From assembly GCA_944321825.1 (NCBI GenBank), contig CALUMU010000005.1, positions 124,001-188,000 of the forward strand: a stretch of DNA of 64,000 nucleotides, in the 5' to 3' direction. A program made the position numbers and the translations under genes. The notes below the pieces were generated by a model. It saw nothing but the letters and a program-made list of their open reading frames with translations. It made no database searches and had not been told where the DNA came from. The stretch is from Candidatus Amulumruptor caecigallinarius. GTDB lineage: Bacteria; Bacteroidota; Bacteroidia; Bacteroidales; Muribaculaceae. How positions within the stretch are numbered: the stretch's first letter is position 1; each line of letters opens with the position of its first letter. Shown here piece by piece: positions 42,936-49,896 of this stretch.

Positions 42936-42979
42936 TCCCGGAGGTGACGCAGCCCGAAAGCTGCGGCCATGCCTGGGAC
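42936..42979 (+). other. Structured intergenic element after acpP
   Basis: Outer stem GTCCC (42936-42940) with GGGAC (42975-42979), a further AGG/CCT helix, and an inner hairpin GCAGC-CCGAAA-GCTGC. It lies in the acpP 3' UTR before the terminator. It might protect the message or be a processed element; no known class is recognised. Confidence 0.4.
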
Positions 42980-43006
42980 AACGTCAAAGACTTCATCAAG
43001 CGTGAT

Positions 43007-43041
43007 GGCCGTCGGAACGCTCTTGACGGCCCTCGCTTTTT
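43007..43041 (+). terminator. Terminator of acpP
   Basis: Stem GGCCGTC (43007-43013) with GACGGCC (43025-43031), extended by AGCG/CGCT outside, then TTTTT (43037-43041). It suggests that acpP and fabF are partly uncoupled. Confidence 0.75.
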
Positions 43042-43190
43042 AGAGCCTTTAAAAACGAAACAAGCTCTTACCTCTAACTCCTACCCCATTCTCTCCCTCA
43101 CTCCACCATCCGGCTTATAAAAGCTGTTTCGAGCGATAAGCCGGGAACCAAATCAGTTATTTATCTCCAATCTCCAAAAATTCGCCATAT

Positions 43191-44462
43191 ATGGAATTAA
43201 AGAGAGTAGTTGTTACAGGCCTCGGAGCTATCACGCCCCTCGGCAATGACGTAACATCAACATGGGAAGCAGCAGTGGCCGGCAAGTCAGGCGCGGGTCC
43301 CATCACACATTTCGATGCTTCAAAATTCAAGACCCAGTTTGCCTGCGAAGTCAAGGACTTCAAGGCTTCTGACCACTTCGACCGCCGCAAGGAACGCCAG
43401 CTCGACCTCTATGCCCAGTATGCTCTCGTTGCTGCCCGTCAGGCCGTGAAGGATGCTGCTCTCGATGCCACCGACGGCTCCATCGACCCCGACCGCATCG
43501 GCGTAATCGTAGCTGCCGGCATCGGCGGTCTCCACACATTTGAAGAGGAAGCCGGCTACTATGCCATGCACCAGGACCAGGGTCCTAAATACAACCCTTT
43601 CTTCATCCCCAAGATGATTGCCGACATAGCCAGCGGCCACATCTCCATGGAATACGGTTTCCACGGGCCTAACTACGGAGTGGTTTCGGCATGTGCATCA
43701 TCCAACAACGCTATCGTCGACGCATTCAATCTCCTCCGTCTCGGCAAGGCCGACGCTATCATCACCGGCGGAGCTGAAGCGGCCATATATCCTGCAGGAG
43801 TGGGCGGTTTCAACTCCATGCACGCCCTCTCGACCCGCAACGACAGCCCAGAGACGGCATCACGCCCGTTCAGCAAGAGCCGTGACGGATTTGTCATGGG
43901 CGAAGGCTCGGTAGTGCTCGTGCTTGAGACTCTCGAACACGCGCTGGCACGCGGAGCGAAAATCTATGCTGAAATGGCCGGCGGCGGTCTCAGCGCCGAT
44001 GCCCACCACCTGACCGCCACACATCCCGAGGGCCTCGGTGCAATGCTCGCCATGCGCAACGCCCTTGAGGATGCCAACATGAAGCCCGAAGATATCGACT
44101 ACATCAACGTACACGGCACATCGACTCCTGTAGGCGACATATCCGAAATCAAGGCTATCCGTGGCGTGTTTGGCGACGCTGTGAAGAAGCTCAACATCAG
44201 CTCTACCAAGTCGATGACCGGCCACCTCCTCGGTGCAACCGGCGCATTGGAAGCCATGTTCAGCATCCTGTCCATCATCAACGGCATCGTACCTCCGACC
44301 ATCAACCACGCCGAGGACGACAAGGACGAGGAAATCGACTACGAGTCGCTCAACCTTACTTTCAACAAGGCCGAGCACCGCGAAGTGCGCGCCGCGCTGA
44401 GCAACTCGTTCGGCTTCGGCGGCCACAACGCCACTGTCATCTTCAAGAAATACGAAGAGTAA
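43191..44462 (+). CDS. fabF: Beta-ketoacyl-[ACP] synthase II (FabF)
   Basis: 423 residues. The catalytic triad of KAS II is visible: the nucleophile Cys in VVSACASSNNAI, the first His in HGTSTPVGD and the second in SMTGHLLGATGALEA with the lysine just before it. The ends are typical (VVVTGLGAITPLGND; NSFGFGGHNATVIFK). It condenses malonyl-ACP with acyl-ACP in fatty acid elongation. No recognisable promoter is seen in the 276 bp before it, but transcript read-through from acpP could be limited by the terminator at 43007. Confidence 0.97.
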   Translation: MELKRVVVTGLGAITPLGNDVTSTWEAAVAGKSGAGPITHFDASKFKTQFACEVKDFKASDHFDRRKERQLDLYAQYALVAARQAVKDAALDATDGSIDPDRIGVIVAAGIGGLHTFEEEAGYYAMHQDQGPKYNPFFIPKMIADIASGHISMEYGFHGPNYGVVSACASSNNAIVDAFNLLRLGKADAIITGGAEAAIYPAGVGGFNSMHALSTRNDSPETASRPFSKSRDGFVMGEGSVVLVLETLEHALARGAKIYAEMAGGGLSADAHHLTATHPEGLGAMLAMRNALEDANMKPEDIDYINVHGTSTPVGDISEIKAIRGVFGDAVKKLNISSTKSMTGHLLGATGALEAMFSILSIINGIVPPTINHAEDDKDEEIDYESLNLTFNKAEHREVRAALSNSFGFGGHNATVIFKKYEE

Positions 44463-44490
44463 CCCATCCACGATACTCTCCCCATCAACC

Positions 44491-44530
44491 CCGAGGGGCT
44501 GCACATCACACCGACCGTGCAGCCCCTCGG
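44491..44530 (+). terminator. Terminator of fabF
   Basis: Perfect 14-bp stem CCGAGGGGCTGCAC (44491-44504) with GTGCAGCCCCTCGG (44517-44530), then TTTATTTTA. Confidence 0.9.
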
Positions 44531-44614
44531 TTTATTTTATCCGATCCACTACATCTCCACGCCCCCACTCCGATTAACGCCTCATAAATCTACACATCAT
44601 CATAACACACGGTT

Positions 44615-44673
44615 TACACTCTATCGGATGTAATTCAGCTATATAAAAGCAATATTACATCCGACAGAGTGTA
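44615..44673. repeat. 20-bp inverted repeat upstream of the protease promoter
   Basis: Arms TACACTCTATCGGATGTAAT (44615-44634) and ATTACATCCGACAGAGTGTA (44654-44673) match at 19 of 20 positions around a 19-bp spacer. It ends 17 bp before the -7 box. The size and place fit a dimeric regulator's site; the spacer is too short for an invertible promoter. Confidence 0.6.
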
Positions 44674-44690
44674 GTATTGCAATATTATTG

Positions 44691-44698
44691 TAAATTTG
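44691..44698 (+). promoter_or_regulatory. -7 box of the small-ORF/protease unit
   Basis: TAAATTTG followed by CATCC. Transcription should begin near 44705, 15 nt before the small ORF and ~120 nt before the protease ATG. No -33 box: the inverted repeat is where it would be. Confidence 0.55.
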
Positions 44699-44719
44699 CA
44701 TCCGAAAGGCTATAAACAC

Positions 44720-44818
44720 ATGAAAACACCGCCGACTCAACTCTCAGCATTTGTCAAAGAATACTCAAAGAGCATGACGGCATGTACGTGTTCCGATAAA
44801 AGTTACCTGACATTTTAA
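44720..44818 (+). CDS. 32-residue ORF upstream of the aspartic protease
   Basis: ATG at 44720, TAA at 44816-44818. The peptide has polar and basic character, two Cys (TACTCSD) and ends YLTF. It begins ~15 nt after the expected transcript start and ends 5 bp before the protease ATG, in a different frame. It could be a leader peptide, a small secreted or processed product, or chance. It was not recognised. Confidence 0.35.
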   Translation: MKTPPTQLSAFVKEYSKSMTACTCSDKSYLTF

Positions 44819-44823
44819 TTTGC

Positions 44824-46119
44824 ATGAAACTCCTGCATATTTTTTCCATCCTGATTGCCACGCTGACAGGGTGCGGTGTGGCTCATACACAAACAGCCGC
44901 AGACGTAAAAATGGGCGAGATACTTAACGGCGGCGACCTGTTTGAGCTCAGGGAACAGTATCCGATACTGCACGATTCAATCAGCATAGAGATGCTGAGG
45001 CTTGTAGCCGAGGCTCAGCTTGGAATCGGCTTCAACCGGATAGAACAAGCAGGAGAGGCATTAGACAGTCTGCTACAAAACCATCAGGACGAACTCGGCG
45101 CTGAATCATCCATAGGCATGGCTGCGCTAAGGGCCATGAATCTGCTAAATTCAGGGCGTTACGAAGAGGGAGGCAAAGCAGGGGAAGAACTGGTAAAGGC
45201 ACTTAAAGACTCCGTCCCGTACAAGGCCCTTTACAGCCTTATATTCATCGAACGCATCGGCAAGGCTCTCGCCAATACGCCCGCACCTTATATAGACCGA
45301 CCGCAGCGCGATGTGTCGGTGCCTATGAGATGCGATACCGTTGGACGAGGGAAGCACATATACATACCCGTCGAAGTCAACGGCATCACAAAGGAATACA
45401 TATTCGACACAGGCTGCTCGTTTGGCAACTTCGTGTCAGAGAAATATGCTGAAGAAACAGGACTGAGGGTTGTTGCCGATTCCATACCTGTATCAGGCAT
45501 GAATATAGGCTTCGTCAAGCTGGCAGTTGCCGACTCCCTCAAAGTAGGCGAGATAGTCTACCACAATCCTGTATTTATGATTGCCCCAACGGACCATATC
45601 GTCGACTCCGTTTTTGCGCTTGACGGCGTGTTAGGGTATCATTTCATCAGGGATATCAAAGAAACGATAATAGACAATCAGACACAACGGTTCGTCTTCC
45701 CATACCGGATATCGAAGGGGGAACCCAACATGTATCTTGCGTCCAACACACCAAATCTTCAAATCGAATATGCCGGGAAACCGTTCGATGTGATCTTCGA
45801 CACAGGAAATGTGAAATCTTTACTTGACGAAAAATTCGCACAGATGTACCCGGAGGCTGTCTCCGGATTGACGGAACATGCTACACACCTCGGCGGATTC
45901 GGTGGCATATCCAGAATCGACGTGGTAACACTGCCTGAGTTCTGTTTCTCAGTATCAGGCACCGCTGTGAAACTCGGCGATGTCGAGGTCATAAGGCTAA
46001 AGCCAGACAGTAGTCCAACCTTGCTGTACTCAAGTTCGTTAGGGGCCGATTTTGTACTTTCATTCAAACGGCTGACAATCAACTATGAGAGCATGTTCGT
46101 CAAAGGTGAACAATATTAG
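44824..46119 (+). CDS. Lipoprotein aspartic protease with two DTG motifs (clan AA)
   Basis: 431 residues. Signal with lipobox LTGC (Cys17), so it is exported and lipidated. Residues ~30-150 are helical. Two retropepsin-like halves follow, each with an active-site motif: FDTGCS at D195 and FDTGNV at D326, each followed by a hydrophobic-hydrophobic-Gly strand (FALDGVLGYHFI; STSLGADFVL-like). Two DTGs in one chain suggest a bilobal enzyme that does not need to dimerise. Such proteins are found in Bacteroidetes as periplasmic or surface proteases of unknown substrate. It is closed by the 48-nt palindrome at 46135. Confidence 0.85.
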   Translation: MKLLHIFSILIATLTGCGVAHTQTAADVKMGEILNGGDLFELREQYPILHDSISIEMLRLVAEAQLGIGFNRIEQAGEALDSLLQNHQDELGAESSIGMAALRAMNLLNSGRYEEGGKAGEELVKALKDSVPYKALYSLIFIERIGKALANTPAPYIDRPQRDVSVPMRCDTVGRGKHIYIPVEVNGITKEYIFDTGCSFGNFVSEKYAEETGLRVVADSIPVSGMNIGFVKLAVADSLKVGEIVYHNPVFMIAPTDHIVDSVFALDGVLGYHFIRDIKETIIDNQTQRFVFPYRISKGEPNMYLASNTPNLQIEYAGKPFDVIFDTGNVKSLLDEKFAQMYPEAVSGLTEHATHLGGFGGISRIDVVTLPEFCFSVSGTAVKLGDVEVIRLKPDSSPTLLYSSSLGADFVLSFKRLTINYESMFVKGEQY

Positions 46120-46134
46120 AGCCTGAGCTGCCAG

Positions 46135-46182
46135 ACATAAGCCAATGGGCGTAACCGGCCGGTTACGCCCATTGGCTTATGT
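46135..46182. terminator. 48-nt perfect palindrome, bidirectional terminator
   Basis: 24-bp arms with no loop, centred at GTAACCGG/CCGGTTAC. It lies 15 bp after the protease stop and 20 bp from the end of the alkD-like gene fragment on the other strand, so it probably ended both convergent genes before the cassette was inserted. Confidence 0.8.
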
Positions 46183-46201
46183 ATAGTGGATGAATATCAG
46201 T

Positions 46202-46272
46202 CTATGATTGAGTGAGGAAATCGATGTCGGAGAGGATGTTGGAGGCGGCGGTGAAGGTGGAGGGGTCGTGGA
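46202..46272 (-). pseudogene. Duplicated 3' end of the alkD-like gene (22 codons), cassette boundary
   Basis: The minus strand reads ...HDPSTFTAASNILSDIDFLTQS then TAG, the same C-terminus as the intact gene at 47846-48397. The segment 46212-46272 is an exact 61-bp direct repeat of 47856-47916. Outside this block, the last codons differ only at synonymous positions (CTCACTCAATCATAG here, CTCACCCAGTCATAA there). It is the typical product of insertion into the end of a gene that recreates the gene's tail. Confidence 0.85.
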
Positions 46273-46392
46273 TTAGCGGATGCACCGGGGTGCATCCCTA
46301 CGTGCTGGGAGCATGGCGTTGCAATGGAGGGACTGTAGCGGGACACAAAGCCACGGTAAAAAACAAAGCCAGCGGATACGACAGCACAATCT

Positions 46393-46527
46393 GCAAAGTA
46401 CACTTTGCAGACCCGCAAAACCAGCCAGAAATAAAAAGCGTACTTTGCGCTTTCGTAAATTTTGTGGTTTTACAAAGTATAATTTGCAATTTTGACAAAA
46501 TATATTTGTTTGCAAAGTACAGTTTGC
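46393..46527 (+). promoter_or_regulatory. Four palindromic motifs at 40-bp intervals
   Basis: Copies of GCAAAGTAyAnTTTGC at 46393-46408 (GCAAAGTACACTTTGC), 46433-46448 (AAAAAGCGTACTTTGC), 46472-46487 (ACAAAGTATAATTTGC) and 46512-46527 (GCAAAGTACAGTTTGC), with starts 40, 39 and 40 bp apart. The last copy fills the spacer between -33 and -7. This looks like a repressor array. Confidence 0.65.
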
Positions 46528-46535
46528 TATCTTTG
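46505..46535 (+). promoter_or_regulatory. Promoter of the DUF4143 ATPase gene
   Basis: -33 TTTG (46505-46508), 19-bp spacer occupied by a palindrome, -7 TATCTTTG (46528-46535), 66 nt before the ATG. Confidence 0.75.
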
Positions 46536-46601
46536 CAGATAAGTTAGTCAACGATTGATTTTGTTGGCGGATAAAAATATACGGATTAAAACCTTACGGA
46601 T

Positions 46602-47825
46602 ATGAAGCAACAAATAATAAAGCGTCCTATTTATCTCGACCATATAACATCAATCCTCAACCGTGGCATGATGATATTTTTGGTGGGGCAAAGGCGAGTG
46701 GGTAAGAGTTTTCTACTTCTTCAACTTAAAGAATGGTTAGAATCGACTTACAAAGAATCACATATAGTATATATCGACAAAGAACAGCTGAGCACGACAG
46801 AAATCTCTTCGGCTGATGAACTTTACACAAGAGCTGCCGAGGGACTTCCTGCCGGAGGCGACAACTATCTGTTGGTGGACGAGATACAAGATATACCGCA
46901 ATATGAAAATGCGCTTCGCCGACTCTATGCCGAAGGAAGGTGCCAGATTGTAGCGACCGGGAGCAATGCAGACATATTCTCATCTCAACTAAGCACCAAA
47001 CTATCAGGAAGATACATTGAACTCCCAGTATATAGCCTTACATACACAGAGTTCTTAGAATTTCACAATTTGGAGGATTCCGACCAGAGCCTGATGAAGT
47101 ATATGACAATTGGAGGGCTTCCTGGCCTGAGACTCTTTGATATTGATGACGAACGGCAAATAAGGGATTATCTGTTTGGCGTGTACAATACCATTATGAT
47201 GAAAGATGTGATTGAACGGAATCAAGTACGCAATGTCCCGTTTATGAACAATCTCGCTCGTTTCATAGCAGATAACATAGGCAAAATCATTTCGGTAAGG
47301 AATATAACACGATTTCTAAAATCTAACATCGGCAAGGAAGCGGCATCAGATATCACAACTTCAAACTACCTGTCGCATCTGTCGGCGGCTCTGATTATCA
47401 ATCCCACCTACCGCTTCGATATTCATGGGAAAGAACTTTTTGAGCACAATTACAAATATTACTTTTCAGACCACGGAATAAGAAACCTACTATGCGATTT
47501 CAATATCAGGGGTAGCATTGAAAAAATAATGGAAAACATCGTATGGCATCACCTGACAGTCCAAGGGTTCACCGTAAAGGTCGGAGAACTACGCGCAGGT
47601 GAAATAGATTTTGTAGCGACAAAAGGGTCACAGAGAATCTATTTCCAAGTAACATACATCATGAGGTCAGACGAAACCGCAAAGCGTGAATTTGGCAATC
47701 TTATGGAGATAAAAGACAACTATCCGAAATATGTGGTTTCGATGGAACCTGTCGTGGGAGAGTTGAGTGATTACCCGGGAATCAACCATATCCACCTGCG
47801 CGATTTCCTGACGATGCAATTCTGA
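46602..47825 (+). CDS. DUF4143-type AAA ATPase
   Basis: 407 residues. Walker A is GQRRVGKS (residues 29-36), Walker B is LLVDEIQD (D93-E94), and the C-terminal ~160 residues are the DUF4143 part (LLCDFNIRGSIEKIMENIVWHHL...GEIDFVA...YFQVTY), which looks like a degenerate PD-(D/E)xK nuclease fold: E-I-D-F followed by F-Q-V. Such AAA_14-DUF4143 proteins occur in many copies in Bacteroidetes and are often mobile. Their function is unsettled. The gene is AT-rich, unlike its neighbours, and is the only gene in a 1.6-kb cassette. Confidence 0.88.
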   Translation: MKQQIIKRPIYLDHITSILNRGMMIFLVGQRRVGKSFLLLQLKEWLESTYKESHIVYIDKEQLSTTEISSADELYTRAAEGLPAGGDNYLLVDEIQDIPQYENALRRLYAEGRCQIVATGSNADIFSSQLSTKLSGRYIELPVYSLTYTEFLEFHNLEDSDQSLMKYMTIGGLPGLRLFDIDDERQIRDYLFGVYNTIMMKDVIERNQVRNVPFMNNLARFIADNIGKIISVRNITRFLKSNIGKEAASDITTSNYLSHLSAALIINPTYRFDIHGKELFEHNYKYYFSDHGIRNLLCDFNIRGSIEKIMENIVWHHLTVQGFTVKVGELRAGEIDFVATKGSQRIYFQVTYIMRSDETAKREFGNLMEIKDNYPKYVVSMEPVVGELSDYPGINHIHLRDFLTMQF

Positions 47826-47845
47826 CGTATGAGAGATAGAGAATA

Positions 47846-48397
47846 TTATGACTGGGTGAGGAAATCGATGTCGGAGAGGATGTTGGAGGCGGCGGTGAAG
47901 GTGGAGGGGTCGTGGAGGGAGGCTTCGCGGGAGGCGACGGCCTTGGCACGTGGCAAGTCGTGACGCATCACCCTCGCGAGCAGACGCATCAGGGCGTAAC
48001 GGCGGTTGAGCGCTTCGGAGCCGTCAAGCCGGCCGATGATGTCCCACACATCATCACGATGACGCAGGGCGTTGAACGTCAATGAATCTATCGCCTCAAG
48101 GGTGACGGCTTCATCAATGAGCGAGACTGCCTCATCGGCAGCCATATCGGCATACGGAAGGAACATCGGGGCGATAACGACGCTCTCACGTGTGGCTGTA
48201 TCGCGCCACAAGGCATCAAACAGTTCGCGGCTACGGTCATAGCGCAGGGCTATGTCGCGCAGCTGGGGCATGTTGAGCCCCCAGACTATGCGATGGGGCA
48301 ATCCGGCGGCTTTCATCGCGTCGGAGACGATGCCGTTTTTCATCAGCATGAACTGCTGCTTTATCTCATTGAAACTAGTCTGTGTGGATTCGTCCAT
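47846..48397 (-). CDS. AlkD-like DNA alkylation repair family protein
   Basis: 183 residues of repeated helices (HEAT-like). Features similar to the DNA alkylation repair family: GLPHRIVWGLNMPQLRDIALRY near the N-terminus and LWRDTATRESVVIAPMFLPY, VWDIIGRLDGSEALNRRYALMRLLARVM later. The fold is short for AlkD (about 220), so catalytic activity is uncertain; it could be a DNA glycosylase-like protein. The 3' 61 bp are duplicated at 46212. It starts 2 bp after the flippase gene stop, in an operon with the flippase and the EnvC-like gene. Confidence 0.7.
   Translation of the reverse strand: MDESTQTSFNEIKQQFMLMKNGIVSDAMKAAGLPHRIVWGLNMPQLRDIALRYDRSRELFDALWRDTATRESVVIAPMFLPYADMAADEAVSLIDEAVTLEAIDSLTFNALRHRDDVWDIIGRLDGSEALNRRYALMRLLARVMRHDLPRAKAVASREASLHDPSTFTAASNILSDIDFLTQS
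47856..47916. repeat. 61-bp direct repeat, right copy (within the alkD-like gene)
   Basis: Exact match of 46212-46272; the two copies are 1644 bp apart and bound the ATPase cassette. A core of the exchange must lie within this segment. Confidence 0.9.
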
Positions 48398-48399
48398 AT

Positions 48400-49872
48400 C
48401 TACTTTACTTTAACATTCTTCTTTCTGCGTCCCAAAAGTCCGGGCAATATTACTGCAGCTGTCATAAAGCCTACAGTGCCCACCACGACGTGAGCCGCTA
48501 CGGAGTCGCCTGTGGCCATAACCATAACGCAGCCTACGACAGAAGCCCCGAAAGCCAGCAACGACAGCCGCACGACAGATGGCGACAGCCACAGGCCATA
48601 ACGTCTGCGGTAAACGATTGCAACCATCAGCGTATAGACAGCATACCATATTATATAAGCCATGCCCATGCCAGGGATGCCCCAAAGGTTGAAGCACAGG
48701 ATACTTGCTCCGACATACACCGCCGCACTCGCCACCTCGACGGCCATATATACCGTGCCGTCGGCCTTGGCGAGCATGACGTATGCCATGACAGACGACA
48801 AGGCACGCAAGACCGTGCCGATTATACCCATATATACCATGGGGCGTATTACCTGGAAATCGCCTGTATAAAGCACCTCTATGATGACAGGGACAAAAGC
48901 AATGAACAGCAGCACCAGCGGTATCATGACACCCATAATCACGCTAAGTTCCTGGCTGACTATGACCGACATGGCACGGCGCGACCTCTGGCTCATGCTC
49001 AGGCGCGGGAAGAAATCGACCATCAGCGCTGCGAAAACAAGGCCTACGTAACGATTAACCAGAGTGAAACCGCTCTGGAAATAGCCGACCGTGGCGGTGT
49101 CGGCGGTGCGGTTGAGATATACAAGAAACAGGTAGGAGCCGAGGTTGGCCATCATTATGCTGATGATGATGTAAAAGCCAAGTTTTATAATACCGAATCC
49201 ATCCATAAGGCTGCTGCGCCACGAGACACGTCCATATCCGTCAGGCAGCAGCTCACGGGTGGCCTTGTGGGCATAATGCCACATTATGGAAGTAGTAATC
49301 ACCAGCAAAATGACAATGGAGGGTACGATAGCTGCAGCGCGCCAAAAGTAAAACAGCGGGATAGAAACCGCCAACCCCGCAACATTGCCCCACGTGGTGG
49401 CCAGCGCAACGCCACGGAGCTTGTGGAGTCCCATCAATATGCCTCCCTCTCCACCCGACACAGCCATGGCGAATATCGCTACCGACAGCAGGCAGAACCA
49501 CCACGTCATAGACCCGTCGCCGAAAGCCCAACGGCTCAACAGTGGTGAAAAACCGACAGTAAGCAACGCGAACAGCAGTCCCAACGACAGGCATATGCGG
49601 CGCACCATCAGGATGTAACGGGCCCGTTCGCTCCGGGCCGTGTTGGCAGCAAGCTCTCGGGCAGCCACAGTGTTCATGCCCATCTGCGCGAAATTACCCA
49701 ACAGGTCAAGCACCGTATTAAACACACCGAAGAGCCCCACTCCGAGAGCACCTATCCAGACGGCCACAAGTTTAGTGCGCACCACCGATGTAAGGATGCT
49801 GATGGACTGGACCCCGGAAAAAACGCCCATAGTCTTGACTATCAATGCCGTGGACTTGCTTTTATGTGCCAT
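48400..49872 (-). CDS. Oligosaccharide flippase family protein (Wzx-like)
   Basis: 490 residues, twelve to fourteen membrane segments. The N-terminus KTMGVFSGVQSISILTSVVRTKLVAVW and the following LGVGLFGVFNTVLDLL are typical of the polysaccharide biosynthesis/MOP flippase family; the C-half FINRYVGLVFAALMVDFFPRLS also fits. It moves undecaprenyl-linked sugars across the inner membrane, for capsule, O-antigen or similar glycans. No glycosyltransferase genes are adjacent, so its substrate is not clear. It follows the EnvC-like gene after 24 bp and overlaps nearly with the alkD-like gene (2 bp). Confidence 0.88.
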   Translation of the reverse strand: MAHKSKSTALIVKTMGVFSGVQSISILTSVVRTKLVAVWIGALGVGLFGVFNTVLDLLGNFAQMGMNTVAARELAANTARSERARYILMVRRICLSLGLLFALLTVGFSPLLSRWAFGDGSMTWWFCLLSVAIFAMAVSGGEGGILMGLHKLRGVALATTWGNVAGLAVSIPLFYFWRAAAIVPSIVILLVITTSIMWHYAHKATRELLPDGYGRVSWRSSLMDGFGIIKLGFYIIISIMMANLGSYLFLVYLNRTADTATVGYFQSGFTLVNRYVGLVFAALMVDFFPRLSMSQRSRRAMSVIVSQELSVIMGVMIPLVLLFIAFVPVIIEVLYTGDFQVIRPMVYMGIIGTVLRALSSVMAYVMLAKADGTVYMAVEVASAAVYVGASILCFNLWGIPGMGMAYIIWYAVYTLMVAIVYRRRYGLWLSPSVVRLSLLAFGASVVGCVMVMATGDSVAAHVVVGTVGFMTAAVILPGLLGRRKKNVKVK

Positions 49873-49896
49873 GAAGGAAGTGTAGGATGCGACGGT

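Noticed and set aside
44615..44673. Invertible promoter (inverton) at the 20-bp inverted repeat
   Set aside because: The spacer is only 19 bp and holds no -7 box; Bacteroides invertible promoters need a longer segment with the promoter inside.
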